This document shows positions 40,874 through 49,535 of a stretch of DNA of 64,000 nucleotides, one piece after another. Each line of letters begins with the position of its first letter. Positions within the stretch are counted from its first letter, which is position 1. The notes beneath the pieces are model-generated. The model did no database searches and was not told where the DNA came from. It worked only from the letters and a program-made list of their open reading frames with translations. This DNA is from Mycobacterium sp. D16R12 (lineage in GTDB: Bacteria > Actinomycetota > Actinomycetes > Mycobacteriales > Mycobacteriaceae), in assembly GCF_002013465.1 (NCBI RefSeq), contig NZ_MAFC01000013.1, positions 1-64,000 of the forward strand. The letters run 5' to 3'. The position numbers were made by a program, and so were the translations under genes.

Positions 40874-41904
40874 GATGTGCCTGCCTTGGAGTTGGTCGGA
40901 TGGGTGATCTGGCCGATGAAGTACGCCATGTCGTCAACGGCGGCGCGGGCGTCGGGCAAGATGTCGGCGGCGATCTGGAAGTCGTGCACGGCGTGATCCC
41001 AGATCTGCACCGTGCACGCCACGGTGGCCTCGGCACAGCGGCTGGCCAGTTGTTCGACGTCCACCAGCAGTACTTCGAGTGATCCCACCTGGATGAAAAC
41101 TTTGGGCATGCCGGTGAAGTCGTGGTTCACCGATGACCAGGCCGGGTCCAACTCGCCGTCGGGGCCCATGCCCAATTCGCCCGGCACCGAGAGAATGAGG
41201 CCGGACAGCATCGCGTCACGGGCCTCGTTCGGATGAGCCTTCTTGGCCGAACAATCGAGATCCGCCCACGGGGAGATGGCGGCGATACCACCGGGCACGG
41301 GTAACCCGAGATCTCGAGCGGCGAGAGCCGCGCTGAAGGCCAGTCCGCCTCCGGCCGAATCCCCGGCGAACACAATCTTGTCGGCGGTGTATCCCTGGTC
41401 GAGTAGATATCTGTATGCGGTCATGGCATCGGCGACGGATTCGGTGATGTGCGCGAGGGGGAGCTGGCGATAGTCGACCGCGAGTAGTCGGGTTGCCGCC
41501 GTGCGCGCCAGCCGTGCCGTCATGCGTCGGTGACTGTGCAGACCGCCCAGAATGAAGGCCCCGCCGTGGAAATACAGGACAGCACCCTCCGCCGCATTCT
41601 CCGGATCGGGAAGGTCCTTATGCCACAACCATTCCGCCCGAAAATGCGGGAACGTCACGATGCGCCGCAGGGTGCCGCGACTCGGGCGCAACGGGTAGGC
41701 CGCCACCTCGACGAAGTTGGTGGCCCGGAATCCGCGCGTCCTCAACGAGGGAAAACGTATGACGAGTCTCGCAAGAGCCTCCAGCGGAGCTCGCAGCAGA
41801 ACGCGCGCCAGCGCGTGGGAAAACCTTTGCAGTGTCGAGCCGCTCCCTAGCATCTCGATCGTGACGGTGCCGCCTGGCGTGGCAATGGGTATCGGAGCGT
41901 TCAT
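40870..41904 (-). CDS. HSL-family alpha/beta hydrolase (esterase)
   Basis: A 344-residue esterase of the hormone-sensitive lipase family. The oxyanion-hole motif HGGAF is in VLYFHGGAFILGG, the nucleophile elbow is GDSAGGG, and the catalytic His is in WDHAVHDFQI. It overlaps both neighbouring BVMO genes by four bases (41901-41904 and 40870-40873), so a BVMO-hydrolase-BVMO order is translated as a unit. The natural role is hydrolysis of the ester or lactone made by a Baeyer-Villiger reaction, inferred from context. No signal peptide is seen. Confidence 0.9.
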   Translation of the reverse strand: MNAPIPIATPGGTVTIEMLGSGSTLQRFSHALARVLLRAPLEALARLVIRFPSLRTRGFRATNFVEVAAYPLRPSRGTLRRIVTFPHFRAEWLWHKDLPDPENAAEGAVLYFHGGAFILGGLHSHRRMTARLARTAATRLLAVDYRQLPLAHITESVADAMTAYRYLLDQGYTADKIVFAGDSAGGGLAFSAALAARDLGLPVPGGIAAISPWADLDCSAKKAHPNEARDAMLSGLILSVPGELGMGPDGELDPAWSSVNHDFTGMPKVFIQVGSLEVLLVDVEQLASRCAEATVACTVQIWDHAVHDFQIAADILPDARAAVDDMAYFIGQITHPTNSKAGTS

Positions 41905-43442
41905 GCGAGCACCTCTGCGGCCTGCTTCTCGTAGGTGTATTCGTAGTCGTCGAGCGGGAATTTGCGCGTGCTGCGCCGCGCCTCGAAGAACCCCGCTGGC
42001 CGCAGATACGTGCTGTCGCCCTGAGAGTTTCGGTAATACGTGGGAATGTGTCCGTTCAGTTCGGCAAGGTAGTAGCGCATGGCTTCCGATCGCCTGCGGA
42101 CAATGCGATGGTACGCATCGGCGACCTCCTTACGTACCTCGCAGGAATGAGCTCCGCGCCTGTTGGCTTCGACGATGGCGCGCACCGCGTGATCGGACGT
42201 CATTTCCACGAACGCGTGCCAGCCCGATCCGGTCCACGAGTACGGTCCGCAGAGCGTCCACCGATTCGGCAGGCCGTGCACGGCGACGCTCTCGTAGGCC
42301 TGCAGTCCGTGTTCGGCGTAGTACGTGGCCAGGTCAAAGCCGTTGCGACCCTGGATGGCTCCGGGTAGGTAGGTCTCCGGGTCCGAGAACACCTCATACC
42401 CGGTGGCCAGGATCAACACATCGAATCGGTGCTCGACGCCATCGCGCGTCCGGACACCGTCGGTGGTGATTCTCTCTATGGAGTCGGTGATCAGTGAGAC
42501 GTTTTCTCGGTTGTATGCCCGCAGATAGCCGTTGGAAATGGTGGGCCGTTTGGCGAGCGGGCCAAAGTCCGGCGTGAGCTTCTCGCCGGTGGACGGATTG
42601 TCGACTATCCATCGAATGTAGCGGCGGTAGGCGGCAATGCAGGTCGCATCGAACCTGTCCATCACGGGGCGCGAGTATCGGAACGGCGCCTTGCTCAGGG
42701 TGCGGAGCAAGACATCGGCCAGCACCAGCACGGCGCCGTTGAGCGCCGGTTGGATGCCGGGCGCCGCGTACACACGGCGCAGGATCGGTCCCAACGTGAG
42801 GTCCGGCTTGGGCAGCGACCAGACCGGTGTGCGCTGGAAGACGGTGAGCTGCGATACCTGCGGTGCGATGGTGGGAATGATCTGCACCGCACTGGCACCG
42901 GTGCCGATGATGCCGACACTCTTTGCCGTCATGTCGTATGCGTGGTCCCAGTCGGTGGGCCGTTGCACCTTGCCGCCGAAGGAGTCTGCTCCCGCGATAC
43001 CGACATCGGCCTTGGGACGTACGAAGGCACCGACGGCGCTGATCACGAAGCGTGCGGTGATAACCGAACCGTCGCTGGTGAGCAAGTTCCAGAATCCGGT
43101 GTCGTCCCACTCTTCTCGTTCGACGTTGGTGTTGAAGCGGACGCGTTCGTAGACACCGAAGCGTTGTGCGACGTCGACGTGATACTGCTTGACTTCGTCC
43201 CCTTTGGGAAAGAGCCTGCTCCACTGTGAGTTCCGTGCGAAGGAGTACTGGTAGGCAAAGGACGGAACATCCACCCCCAGGCCCGGATAGTGGTTCTCAT
43301 GCCAGCTGCCCCCGACGTCGTCGGCTCGTTCCACCAGCACGATGTTGTCGATTCCGGCCTGTAACAGCTTGACCCCGGCCGCGATACCGCCGGGCCCCGC
43401 GCCGATGACGGCGACGTCGAATTCCGGTTGTGGTGTGCTCAT
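41901..43442 (-). CDS. Flavin-dependent monooxygenase, BVMO-like with His-to-Arg fingerprint
   Basis: A 513-residue class B-type flavoprotein. The FAD motif is GAGPGG (14-19), GGSWHENHYPGLGVDVP follows, and the NADPH motif is GTGASA. The fingerprint position normally His is Arg161 (F155-x-G-x3-R-x3-W165-D166), the same change as in the BVMO at 5949-7511, to which it is more similar than to its operon partner. This suggests a distinct subgroup. ATG 43442 overlaps the SDR stop by ATGA; a longer open frame upstream lies within the SDR gene. The substrate is unknown. Confidence 0.86.
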   Translation of the reverse strand: MSTPQPEFDVAVIGAGPGGIAAGVKLLQAGIDNIVLVERADDVGGSWHENHYPGLGVDVPSFAYQYSFARNSQWSRLFPKGDEVKQYHVDVAQRFGVYERVRFNTNVEREEWDDTGFWNLLTSDGSVITARFVISAVGAFVRPKADVGIAGADSFGGKVQRPTDWDHAYDMTAKSVGIIGTGASAVQIIPTIAPQVSQLTVFQRTPVWSLPKPDLTLGPILRRVYAAPGIQPALNGAVLVLADVLLRTLSKAPFRYSRPVMDRFDATCIAAYRRYIRWIVDNPSTGEKLTPDFGPLAKRPTISNGYLRAYNRENVSLITDSIERITTDGVRTRDGVEHRFDVLILATGYEVFSDPETYLPGAIQGRNGFDLATYYAEHGLQAYESVAVHGLPNRWTLCGPYSWTGSGWHAFVEMTSDHAVRAIVEANRRGAHSCEVRKEVADAYHRIVRRRSEAMRYYLAELNGHIPTYYRNSQGDSTYLRPAGFFEARRSTRKFPLDDYEYTYEKQAAEVLA

Positions 43443-44299
43443 CGTCCGACTCGATTCAGGATGGGCTGCAGCCGGCTCATCAGGCTGTCGGCCAGTTCGA
43501 ACGATCCGATGCCCGTGAGGACCCGGCTGAGGCTTGGCGATAGCCGATAAAGGCCGTAAATGAGCCACGATTCGGGATTGACTGGAACGACGGCCCAGTT
43601 GTGCCGTACCGATCGTTCGATGGCCCGTGCCACCTTGTCCGGGCCCGCGTAGCTGATCGATTGGATCTTGCCGGCCTGCGCGTACCACTGCGATTGATCG
43701 TCCTCGCTGATTCCGGCGCGTTGACCATTGGCGATCAGATTGGTGTTGATGACACCGGGGCATATCGCGGTGACCCCGATTTCGTGTCGGCGCAGCTCGA
43801 CCCGTAATGCCTGCGATGCCATCAGCACGGCTGCCTTGGCCGTGCCGTAAGCAGGAATCATCTTGTGCGGCAGGAACGCTGCGCCCGACGCGATGTTGAC
43901 GATATGCCCACGAACCCCCGCGTCGATCATCTGTTGGGCAAAGATCCGCGATCCGTAGATGACACTCATCAAATCGATGTCCATGGTGCGCTGCCACTGT
44001 TGCGCGGACATGTCGACAAACCCGCCCCAGTCCATGATTCCGGCATTGTTGACGAGCAGGTGGGGCGCGCCGAACTCGGAGTCAACCCACTTGCCGAAGG
44101 TCTCCCACTGTTGTTCATCGGCGACGTCCAGTCGATACGCGATCGCCGTGCCGCCGGCCGTGACGATCTCACCCGCGGCCGCCTCCGCAGTGTCGAGATC
44201 AATATCTGCCAGGATCACCCGGTTGCCCTGAGAAGCGAAGAGGTGCGCGGTTTCTCGTCCGATACCGGAGCCAGCGCCGGTCACGATTGCGGTCTTCAT
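43439..44299 (-). CDS. Short-chain dehydrogenase/reductase
   Basis: A 286-residue classical SDR. NAD(P) motif TGAGSGIG (residues 8-15), NNAG in LLVNNAGIMDWGG, and the catalytic Ser (NIASGAAFLPHKM) and YxxxK (AYGTAKAA). The C-terminal extension (WAVVPVNPESWLIYGLYRLSPSLSRVL) is shared with the next SDR upstream, showing a tandem duplication. ATG 44299 lies in an ATGA overlap and has GAGGAAATCG before it. It probably interconverts an alcohol and the ketone attacked by the BVMOs. Confidence 0.9.
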   Translation of the reverse strand: MKTAIVTGAGSGIGRETAHLFASQGNRVILADIDLDTAEAAAGEIVTAGGTAIAYRLDVADEQQWETFGKWVDSEFGAPHLLVNNAGIMDWGGFVDMSAQQWQRTMDIDLMSVIYGSRIFAQQMIDAGVRGHIVNIASGAAFLPHKMIPAYGTAKAAVLMASQALRVELRRHEIGVTAICPGVINTNLIANGQRAGISEDDQSQWYAQAGKIQSISYAGPDKVARAIERSVRHNWAVVPVNPESWLIYGLYRLSPSLSRVLTGIGSFELADSLMSRLQPILNRVGR

Positions 44300-45168
44300 C
44301 GATTTCCTCCGATACCCAAGGTGGTCAGCGCACGAGCTCCCGCATCCACGACGCGGTCGGCCAGTGACATCCGGGCCAGACCCAGCAACCCGCGCATGAG
44401 GCCGGGAGACAGCCGGTACAGGTACCAGCCGAACCACGCCTCCAGACCGACCGGCACCGTGGACAGATTCCACCGCATGGAGCGTTCGACGGCCGCGGCG
44501 ACGTGGTCGGGGGATCGGCCGAGGAAGTGCTGTCCGCGACTCAGCTTGTCGGTCCACGTTGTGCCGGTCGGACTGTCGACGCCACTACGCGTGCCGTTCG
44601 CGGACAGGTTCGTATCGATAAGGCCGGGGCAGATCGCGCTGACACCGATACCGCTGCGGCCGAATTCGGCGCGCAGTGCCTGCGTGCCGAACCAAGCTCC
44701 TTGTTTCGCAACGACATATGACGGAGCCAGGGGTGAGGGCATGAACGCCCCGACCGAGCAGATGTTGGCAATATGGCCCCGCGCGCCGGCGTCGACCATG
44801 CGCTGCACGAAAAGCCGCGACCCGACCAGCGGGCTCATCATGTTGATCGAGATCATTCGCCGCCAGTCTGCGCCGGTCTGCTCCAGAAATCCGCCGGCGA
44901 TGAGGATTCCCGCGTTGTTCACCAGCAGGTCGGGGAGACCGTGCTGCTCGCATACCCAATCGGTGAATTGCTCCCAATCGGCTAGGTCCGCGACATCCAG
45001 ACGACGGAAGACGGCGTTCCCGCCCTCCCTGCAGATGTGATCGACCGTCTCGGCTCCCGTCGTCGCATTGATATCGGAAACCACGACCGTCCAACCCTTA
45101 CGGCCGAATCGCTCGGCGGTCGCACGGCCTATGCCGCTGCCCGCCCCGGTGACGACGGCTACCGGCAT
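44296..45168 (-). CDS. Short-chain dehydrogenase/reductase, first gene of operon
   Basis: A 290-residue classical SDR, paralogous to its downstream neighbour. TGAGSGIG is near the N-terminus, LLVNNAGILIAGG, NICSVGAFMPSP (Ser) and SYVVAKQGAW (Tyr/Lys). The C-terminal part (STVPVGLEAWFGWYLYRLSPGLMRGLL) is shared by both. ATG 45168 is preferred because GGAGG is 9 nt upstream; GTG 45177 is the alternative. It heads the five-gene unit SDR, SDR, BVMO, hydrolase, BVMO behind a 29-bp operator. Confidence 0.9.
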   Translation of the reverse strand: MPVAVVTGAGSGIGRATAERFGRKGWTVVVSDINATTGAETVDHICREGGNAVFRRLDVADLADWEQFTDWVCEQHGLPDLLVNNAGILIAGGFLEQTGADWRRMISINMMSPLVGSRLFVQRMVDAGARGHIANICSVGAFMPSPLAPSYVVAKQGAWFGTQALRAEFGRSGIGVSAICPGLIDTNLSANGTRSGVDSPTGTTWTDKLSRGQHFLGRSPDHVAAAVERSMRWNLSTVPVGLEAWFGWYLYRLSPGLMRGLLGLARMSLADRVVDAGARALTTLGIGGNR

Positions 45169-45243
45169 GACGAACACCTCCGGGACACCCTGAATCGGAA
45201 CGATGCTTCAACCATGCGCGGACCTCTCCTCGTCGAGAACCTC

Positions 45244-45272
45244 TCATTCAGATAATATGATTATCTGAATGA
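45244..45272. promoter_or_regulatory. 29-bp operator of the SDR-BVMO operon
   Basis: Perfect 13-bp arms TCATTCAGATAAT and ATTATCTGAATGA flank a 3-bp spacer. The repeat lies 76 bp upstream of the first SDR and downstream of the co-directional TetR gene, which is the probable ligand-responsive repressor. Confidence 0.82.
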
Positions 45273-45360
45273 AGGCGCAATGCCTGCTTTCAGGAGGGAC
45301 TGGAAAACGTTCCATGGAAGCAGGGTTGCTCACATGTCGGCCAGCGGGCGGCCGGGTTGG

Positions 45361-45993
45361 TTAGCTGGAGGCGTTCGGCGCCCGTTGTAGGTCGGCGATC
45401 CACAGCCGCAACGTACGCGTCAACAGATCCACGTACTCGGCGTCGTCGATGGTCCCGAGCGTGCGGCCCAACGCCAATCCCGCGGCGGTCGCGAGGACTG
45501 CGGTCAGCGCGGCGTCACGTTCGTCATCGGAGGTGGTTTCGGGAAGGGCGTTGGCCAGCACCGCGCCAAGAAGGGTGCGACCCATCGCTATGTGGCCCTG
45601 CGAGACTGCCAACTGCGCCTGGTCCTTGTGAATGGCGAGCGCGTACTCGGCTGCCAGCGCTACCAGGCCCTCATCGCCGCCTAACGCCGCGGACCAGTGC
45701 GCGAGCTGAGTGATCTGGTCGTCGACGGAGGACGCCGACTGGATGAGCTTTCCAGCCACCTCGGAGAAGGTTCGCATGTAGCAGCGCAGCAGTACCTCTG
45801 CGCAGAGGTTCTCCTTGCTGGAGAAATTCGAGTAGATCGCTCCGACGGTCCGGCCGGCGGCATCGGCGATCTTGGTGACCGTTGTGCCACCCAGCCCGTT
45901 GGCGAGGAACAATTCCTCGGCCGCGTCGAGGAGCTCCTCGCGAGTGCGTTGCTGAGACTCTGCGCGGCTGATCCGCTGTCGCTGGCCGGACAC
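45361..45993 (-). CDS. TetR-family regulator of the SDR-BVMO operon
   Basis: A 210-residue TetR protein. The HTH is GGTTVTKIADAAGRTVGAIYSNFSSKENL, with recognition helix RTVGAIYSNF; a helical ligand domain follows. GTG 45993 is chosen because AGGAGG (minus strand) is 5 nt upstream; GTG 45999 overlaps that site. It precedes the operon in the same direction, with the 29-bp inverted repeat in the gap, so it probably represses the operon and perhaps is relieved by the ketone substrate. No second copy of the repeat is seen upstream of its own gene. Confidence 0.9.
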   Translation of the reverse strand: MSGQRQRISRAESQQRTREELLDAAEELFLANGLGGTTVTKIADAAGRTVGAIYSNFSSKENLCAEVLLRCYMRTFSEVAGKLIQSASSVDDQITQLAHWSAALGGDEGLVALAAEYALAIHKDQAQLAVSQGHIAMGRTLLGAVLANALPETTSDDERDAALTAVLATAAGLALGRTLGTIDDAEYVDLLTRTLRLWIADLQRAPNASS

Positions 45994-46293
45994 TGCCACC
46001 TCCTCGAGTCTGACACCGGAACCGACTGGTCAGCCACTCGGATCGGTCAACTTCATATATTGCCATTATGCCAATCTTGGCGTCCAGTTACGGGATTGGT
46101 GAGGTCGATTTCACGTGCCCGAGGCGTGCGCATGGAACGGATGCTCAACAGACAAACCCCGTTCGCGATCCGTTCACTTGCCGTAAATGGCGTCAACTTA
46201 AAAATCATCAATACCCCAAAGGGGTACCAGGTATTAGCTCCGGGCTTTCCGGGGATGGACCGTGTCGGACAACTGAGAGGCACCGCCGCCACC
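45994..46293. promoter_or_regulatory. Intergenic region before the porin genes
   Basis: A 300-bp divergent gap between the TetR gene and the first porin gene. It contains the TACCC-N5-GGGTA palindrome (46212-46226) and a locally AT-rich segment (CTTAAAAATCATCAATA, 46196-46212) suited to a promoter. No convincing gene is in it. Confidence 0.5.
46212..46226. promoter_or_regulatory. RicR/CsoR-type copper operator candidate
   Basis: TACCCCAAAGGGGTA is a palindrome of the form TACCC-N5-GGGTA, the motif of the mycobacterial copper repressor RicR. It lies 67 bp before the ATG of the first MspA-like porin. Confidence 0.6.
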
Positions 46294-46977
46294 ATGCTGA
46301 AAAGTCTTGCCGTCCTGACCACCGTGTGCGCGCTCGGTGCGGTCGCGCCCGTGGCCCTGGCGGATCCGCCGGGCGGTGAGCCATTGCCGGATACGGCGGC
46401 CGCCGATTCGGTACCGGTCCCGCCTGCCGTCAATGACGGTGCCGTCGCGTCGGCGGAGCCGGGCACCCTGCGCACGAGGGAGGGCTGGATTCTGGCGGTC
46501 GCGGCCAAAGACGAGGTCCAATTGCCCGTCGCACCACTGACCACTGCACTGTCCTCACGCGAGTATTTGGTCGGTGGAACGTTCCTTGGGGCCATCCAGG
46601 GGTCCGGCACCACCAAGCTGACCGACGGTGTCCTGGAGGCTGGGTACCAAATCGGTTGTGGGATAAGCGCTGCCGAGGTCGACTTGAGATTCGGTGGCGG
46701 CATCACACCTCAGATCAGTCCTGCCGGGGTGCCGAGCATCGGAGGTAACGTCTTCGCGCAGGTCCGCCCCACCCTCAAACCGGGCACCGCCACCATCATC
46801 CCGGTCACCAAGATGGCATTCGAGGGGGACACCGCCCGCGTCAGCATTACGGCATTCCGCATCAAGATCGACAGCTGCGTGGGTCAGTCCTTCATCCGCT
46901 CCTATGCGATCTTGACGAGCTCGACCGAGGACACGCAGGACGTGATCACCTACATGGGCGTGACCAAGGCCGTCTGA
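46294..46977 (+). CDS. MspA-family porin
   Basis: A 227-residue exported protein. The signal peptide is MLKSLAVLTTVCALGAVAPVALA followed by DPPG (ATG 46294); ATG 46255 in frame would extend it awkwardly. After an acidic/Pro linker the MspA domain has TREGWILAVAAKDEVQLPV, SSREYLVGGTFLGAIQG, LEAGYQIGCGI and a C-terminal SFIRSYAILTSSTEDTQDVITYMGV. MspA proteins form octameric outer-membrane channels for hydrophilic solutes; this one has the longer N-terminal linker and Cys pair of the Mycobacteroides type. It is followed by a close paralogue. Confidence 0.87.
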   Translation: MLKSLAVLTTVCALGAVAPVALADPPGGEPLPDTAAADSVPVPPAVNDGAVASAEPGTLRTREGWILAVAAKDEVQLPVAPLTTALSSREYLVGGTFLGAIQGSGTTKLTDGVLEAGYQIGCGISAAEVDLRFGGGITPQISPAGVPSIGGNVFAQVRPTLKPGTATIIPVTKMAFEGDTARVSITAFRIKIDSCVGQSFIRSYAILTSSTEDTQDVITYMGVTKAV

Positions 46978-47034
46978 CCGCTATGGCACCCAAATCTCAA
47001 CTCGCTCTGTCATATCCAGCTCTGAGAGGCCTCG

Positions 47035-47739
47035 ATGACCATGTTTAAGACTCTTGCCACCCTGACAGCCACGTGTCTACTCACGGGAGGGGCGCCGTTG
47101 GCCTCGGCTGAGCCCGGCCCCTCCCCACTTCCGTTGCCCGCGGCAGCGGAGAACCCGCCGCGGCCCGCCGATGGCGAACCCGGCCCGCCACTGGACAACG
47201 GCGTTGTCGCGTCTGAACCACCGGCGACCGTCACAACACCGGATGGCTGGGTGTTGGCACTCGCTGCAGAGGAAGAGACCCAGCTGCCGATCCCGCCACT
47301 GACCACGGCGACCTCATCCCGCGAATACCTGTCCGGAGGCACGTTCATCGCCACCGTGAAGGGCGGTGGCAGCACAAAACTGAAGGGCGGCACGGTCGAG
47401 GCGGGCTACCAGATCGGCTGCGGGATCGCCCTGAGTGGTGTTCGTCTGACCGGAAGCGTCGGCCTCTCCTCGTCGATCGGCCAGTCAGGGCTCGGCAACA
47501 TCAGCATGCCCCTCGTGGGAAACATCGAGGTGAGGCCCAAGCCCGGTGAGGTCATCAACGTCTCCGTCACCAAGAAGAAGTTCAAGGGCACGCAATCGCG
47601 CATCACGCTCAAGGACGTCCACATCAAGATCGACGGGTGTATCGGACAGTCGTTCCTGCGGTCCTACGCGGTGCTCACCAGCACGACCTCAGGAACGGAG
47701 GACATCATCGCCTACTACGGAGTCACCAAAACGGTCTGA
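47035..47739 (+). CDS. MspA-family porin, tandem paralogue
   Basis: A 234-residue paralogue of the preceding porin. It has a signal peptide (MTMFKTLATLTATCLLTGG then PLASAEPG), a Pro-rich linker, TPDGWVLALAAEEETQLPIPPLTTATSSREYLSGGTF, VEAGYQIGCGI and SFLRSYAVLTSTTSGTEDIIAYYGV. GAGAGG-like GAGAGG (47022-47027) sits 7 nt before ATG 47035. The 57-bp gap has no terminator, so both porins are probably one transcript under the copper-type operator. They would admit small polar molecules through the outer membrane. Confidence 0.88.
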   Translation: MTMFKTLATLTATCLLTGGAPLASAEPGPSPLPLPAAAENPPRPADGEPGPPLDNGVVASEPPATVTTPDGWVLALAAEEETQLPIPPLTTATSSREYLSGGTFIATVKGGGSTKLKGGTVEAGYQIGCGIALSGVRLTGSVGLSSSIGQSGLGNISMPLVGNIEVRPKPGEVINVSVTKKKFKGTQSRITLKDVHIKIDGCIGQSFLRSYAVLTSTTSGTEDIIAYYGVTKTV

Positions 47740-47751
47740 GCAGGACCGGCA

Positions 47752-48495
47752 CTACTCCAGGCCGAGGCTCTTAAGCGCGTGTGTCATCCGCTGGGGAGTC
47801 GCCGGAGTGAGTGTGGCCCACAACGCACCGTCGGTAGATGTGCTGGGAGTGGCCATGATTCGACCAAATGCGGTGTCGTACACTGCAACTCCACCGGGTG
47901 CGCGGTCGGTGATGCCGTCGACTCGGCGAATGGCGGTGATCTCGGTCATCGCGCCGCGGCGAGCCATCGCCTTCGCGACGGTCACGGCGTCGGCCTTGGT
48001 GGCACCGAGTGCCATGAGGTGACGGGCCATATCCGCGGGCTCGGCATTGAGGGCCAGGGCCAGCTGCTCGGCGGGCGCGTTGATCGACCCGAACTTCAGC
48101 GGGGTGGCATCACCCAGGTAACGCCACAGTTCGGCGCCGAGTGAGCCGGACACCGACCGCATGGCCACGCCCTCGCCATCGTTTACCAGCAGCACATATG
48201 CCTCGCCGTGCTCGACCAGGCACAGGCGCAGCATCTGCGATCCCGCCCAACGGCGCACCGCCACCTGTCCGGTGGCCTTGCTGGCCGAGGTCAGCATGTC
48301 GCGCAGAGTCGGATGAAGGTCCTCGCCCTTCAGCAGGTTGCGTTCCTTGAGCCTGGTGCGGGCGCCTTCCAAGGCGTCTCGATGCTCGTTTTCGTCTTCG
48401 TGGCGCGGACCAGCGGCCAACACAACCGGCAAGAGGTCATTGCCGGTGATCTCGCGGGTCAGCTCCAGTTCGTCGAAGTCCAGGCGGACGGTCAT
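47752..48495 (-). CDS. EspG-family ESX chaperone
   Basis: A 247-residue protein of the EspG (PF14011) family, which holds PE/PPE pairs soluble and brings them to a type VII secretion system. Features are TVRLDFDELELTREITG at the start, QMLRLCLVEHGEAYVLLVNDGEGVAMRSV, and a C-terminal TEITAIRRVDGITDRAPGGVAVYDTAFGRIMATPS. The gene is the third of a leftward PE-PPE-espG set and overlaps the PPE-like gene by ATGA (48492-48495). No eccB-eccE or esx genes are in the window, so it must serve a distant ESX system. Confidence 0.87.
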   Translation of the reverse strand: MTVRLDFDELELTREITGNDLLPVVLAAGPRHEDENEHRDALEGARTRLKERNLLKGEDLHPTLRDMLTSASKATGQVAVRRWAGSQMLRLCLVEHGEAYVLLVNDGEGVAMRSVSGSLGAELWRYLGDATPLKFGSINAPAEQLALALNAEPADMARHLMALGATKADAVTVAKAMARRGAMTEITAIRRVDGITDRAPGGVAVYDTAFGRIMATPSTSTDGALWATLTPATPQRMTHALKSLGLE

Positions 48496-49532
48496 AGCTC
48501 CGCGCTCGCACCGAGGACCGGCGGCGCCACTGCTCCCTTGGAGCCGCCGCGCTCGAACAGTGTTGAGGCGTCTACGTTTTCGAAGTCGGCAACCTTGTCG
48601 CTACCTGACTTTTTGGTCAGAATGTCGGGCAGCTCGACGGGCTTGCTCTCGTCGCCCATGAAGACGCCGGTGGCGCCGATGGCGGTGAGCTTCTCGTCGT
48701 CCTCGTCCTCATCCTTCTTGCTGTTGACGTTTCCGACCTTGATGCCCTTGCCTGCGCTCGCGGCCAGCGCACCGCCGGCCATCATGCCGGCCATCGGCGC
48801 ACCCATTCCGCCCATGCCCATACCGGTGCCGCCGGCGGAGGCGGCGTTGGCGGTCATCGAGATGGCTGCCGCGCGGGCACTCTGCACGCCGGGCACCGAG
48901 TCGGGGCTCAGCGGGCTGGGGCCCATCTCGGACAGACCGACGCCCGCGGCGCTGACACCGGTGTTGCCGCTGTTGGCTTCCGACTTCTCTTCGGGGTACT
49001 TGATGATCTCCGGAGCCGCCGGGAACTCCACGACCTTGGCCGCGGGCTCGCTGGCCGACTCGTAGGTCTCCATGGCCTTAGCGGCCTGCAGATCGAGGCC
49101 CTGCTCCATGCCCTCGGTGGTGGCGTGGAGCCCGAAGAGCGCTCCGCCGGCCGACAAAGCCTCGGCCTTGGCCTTCTCGAGCTGGGCCAGGTCGTTGATG
49201 TGCGGCATGTCGAGAACCGCGGTGCCGTACGACTCGGCGTAGGTGTTGGCGGTGTCGCTGACCTCCTGGGTCAGTCCGGCCATCTTGTCCAGCCACTCGG
49301 TGAAGGGTGTCAGCTTGGACAGCGCCTCCTCGGCACGTGGTCCGCGGTACCCCTCCACGAGCTTCTCGCTGACGCCCAGGCTGTTCTCGTGCACCTCGGC
49401 GAACGCGGCGCTGATCTCTTGCCAGGCCAATGCGCTGTCGACGACATGCGTCGGGCCCGCACCCGTGGTCAGGTCCAGGGCCAGCTTCTTCGCCTTGCGG
49501 GCCACCCAGTTGACGCCAGTGAATCCGGTCAT
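48492..49532 (-). CDS. PPE-like protein
   Basis: A 346-residue protein. The first 170 residues form a helical PPE-like domain (MTGFTGVNWVARKAKKLAL, WQEISAAFAEVHENSLGVSEKLVEGYRGPRAEEALSKL, FTEWLDKMAGLTQEVSDTAN), lacking a literal Pro-Pro-Glu at the start. The rest is Gly/Ala/Met-rich (GGTGMGMGGMGAPMAGMMAGGALAASAGKGI) with an acidic KKDEDEDDEK stretch. It is placed between a PE-like gene (4-bp gap) and espG (ATGA overlap). It is probably secreted as a heterodimer with the PE-like protein. The YxxxD/E export signal is not obvious. Confidence 0.8.
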   Translation of the reverse strand: MTGFTGVNWVARKAKKLALDLTTGAGPTHVVDSALAWQEISAAFAEVHENSLGVSEKLVEGYRGPRAEEALSKLTPFTEWLDKMAGLTQEVSDTANTYAESYGTAVLDMPHINDLAQLEKAKAEALSAGGALFGLHATTEGMEQGLDLQAAKAMETYESASEPAAKVVEFPAAPEIIKYPEEKSEANSGNTGVSAAGVGLSEMGPSPLSPDSVPGVQSARAAAISMTANAASAGGTGMGMGGMGAPMAGMMAGGALAASAGKGIKVGNVNSKKDEDEDDEKLTAIGATGVFMGDESKPVELPDILTKKSGSDKVADFENVDASTLFERGGSKGAVAPPVLGASAEL

Positions 49533-49535
49533 GAT

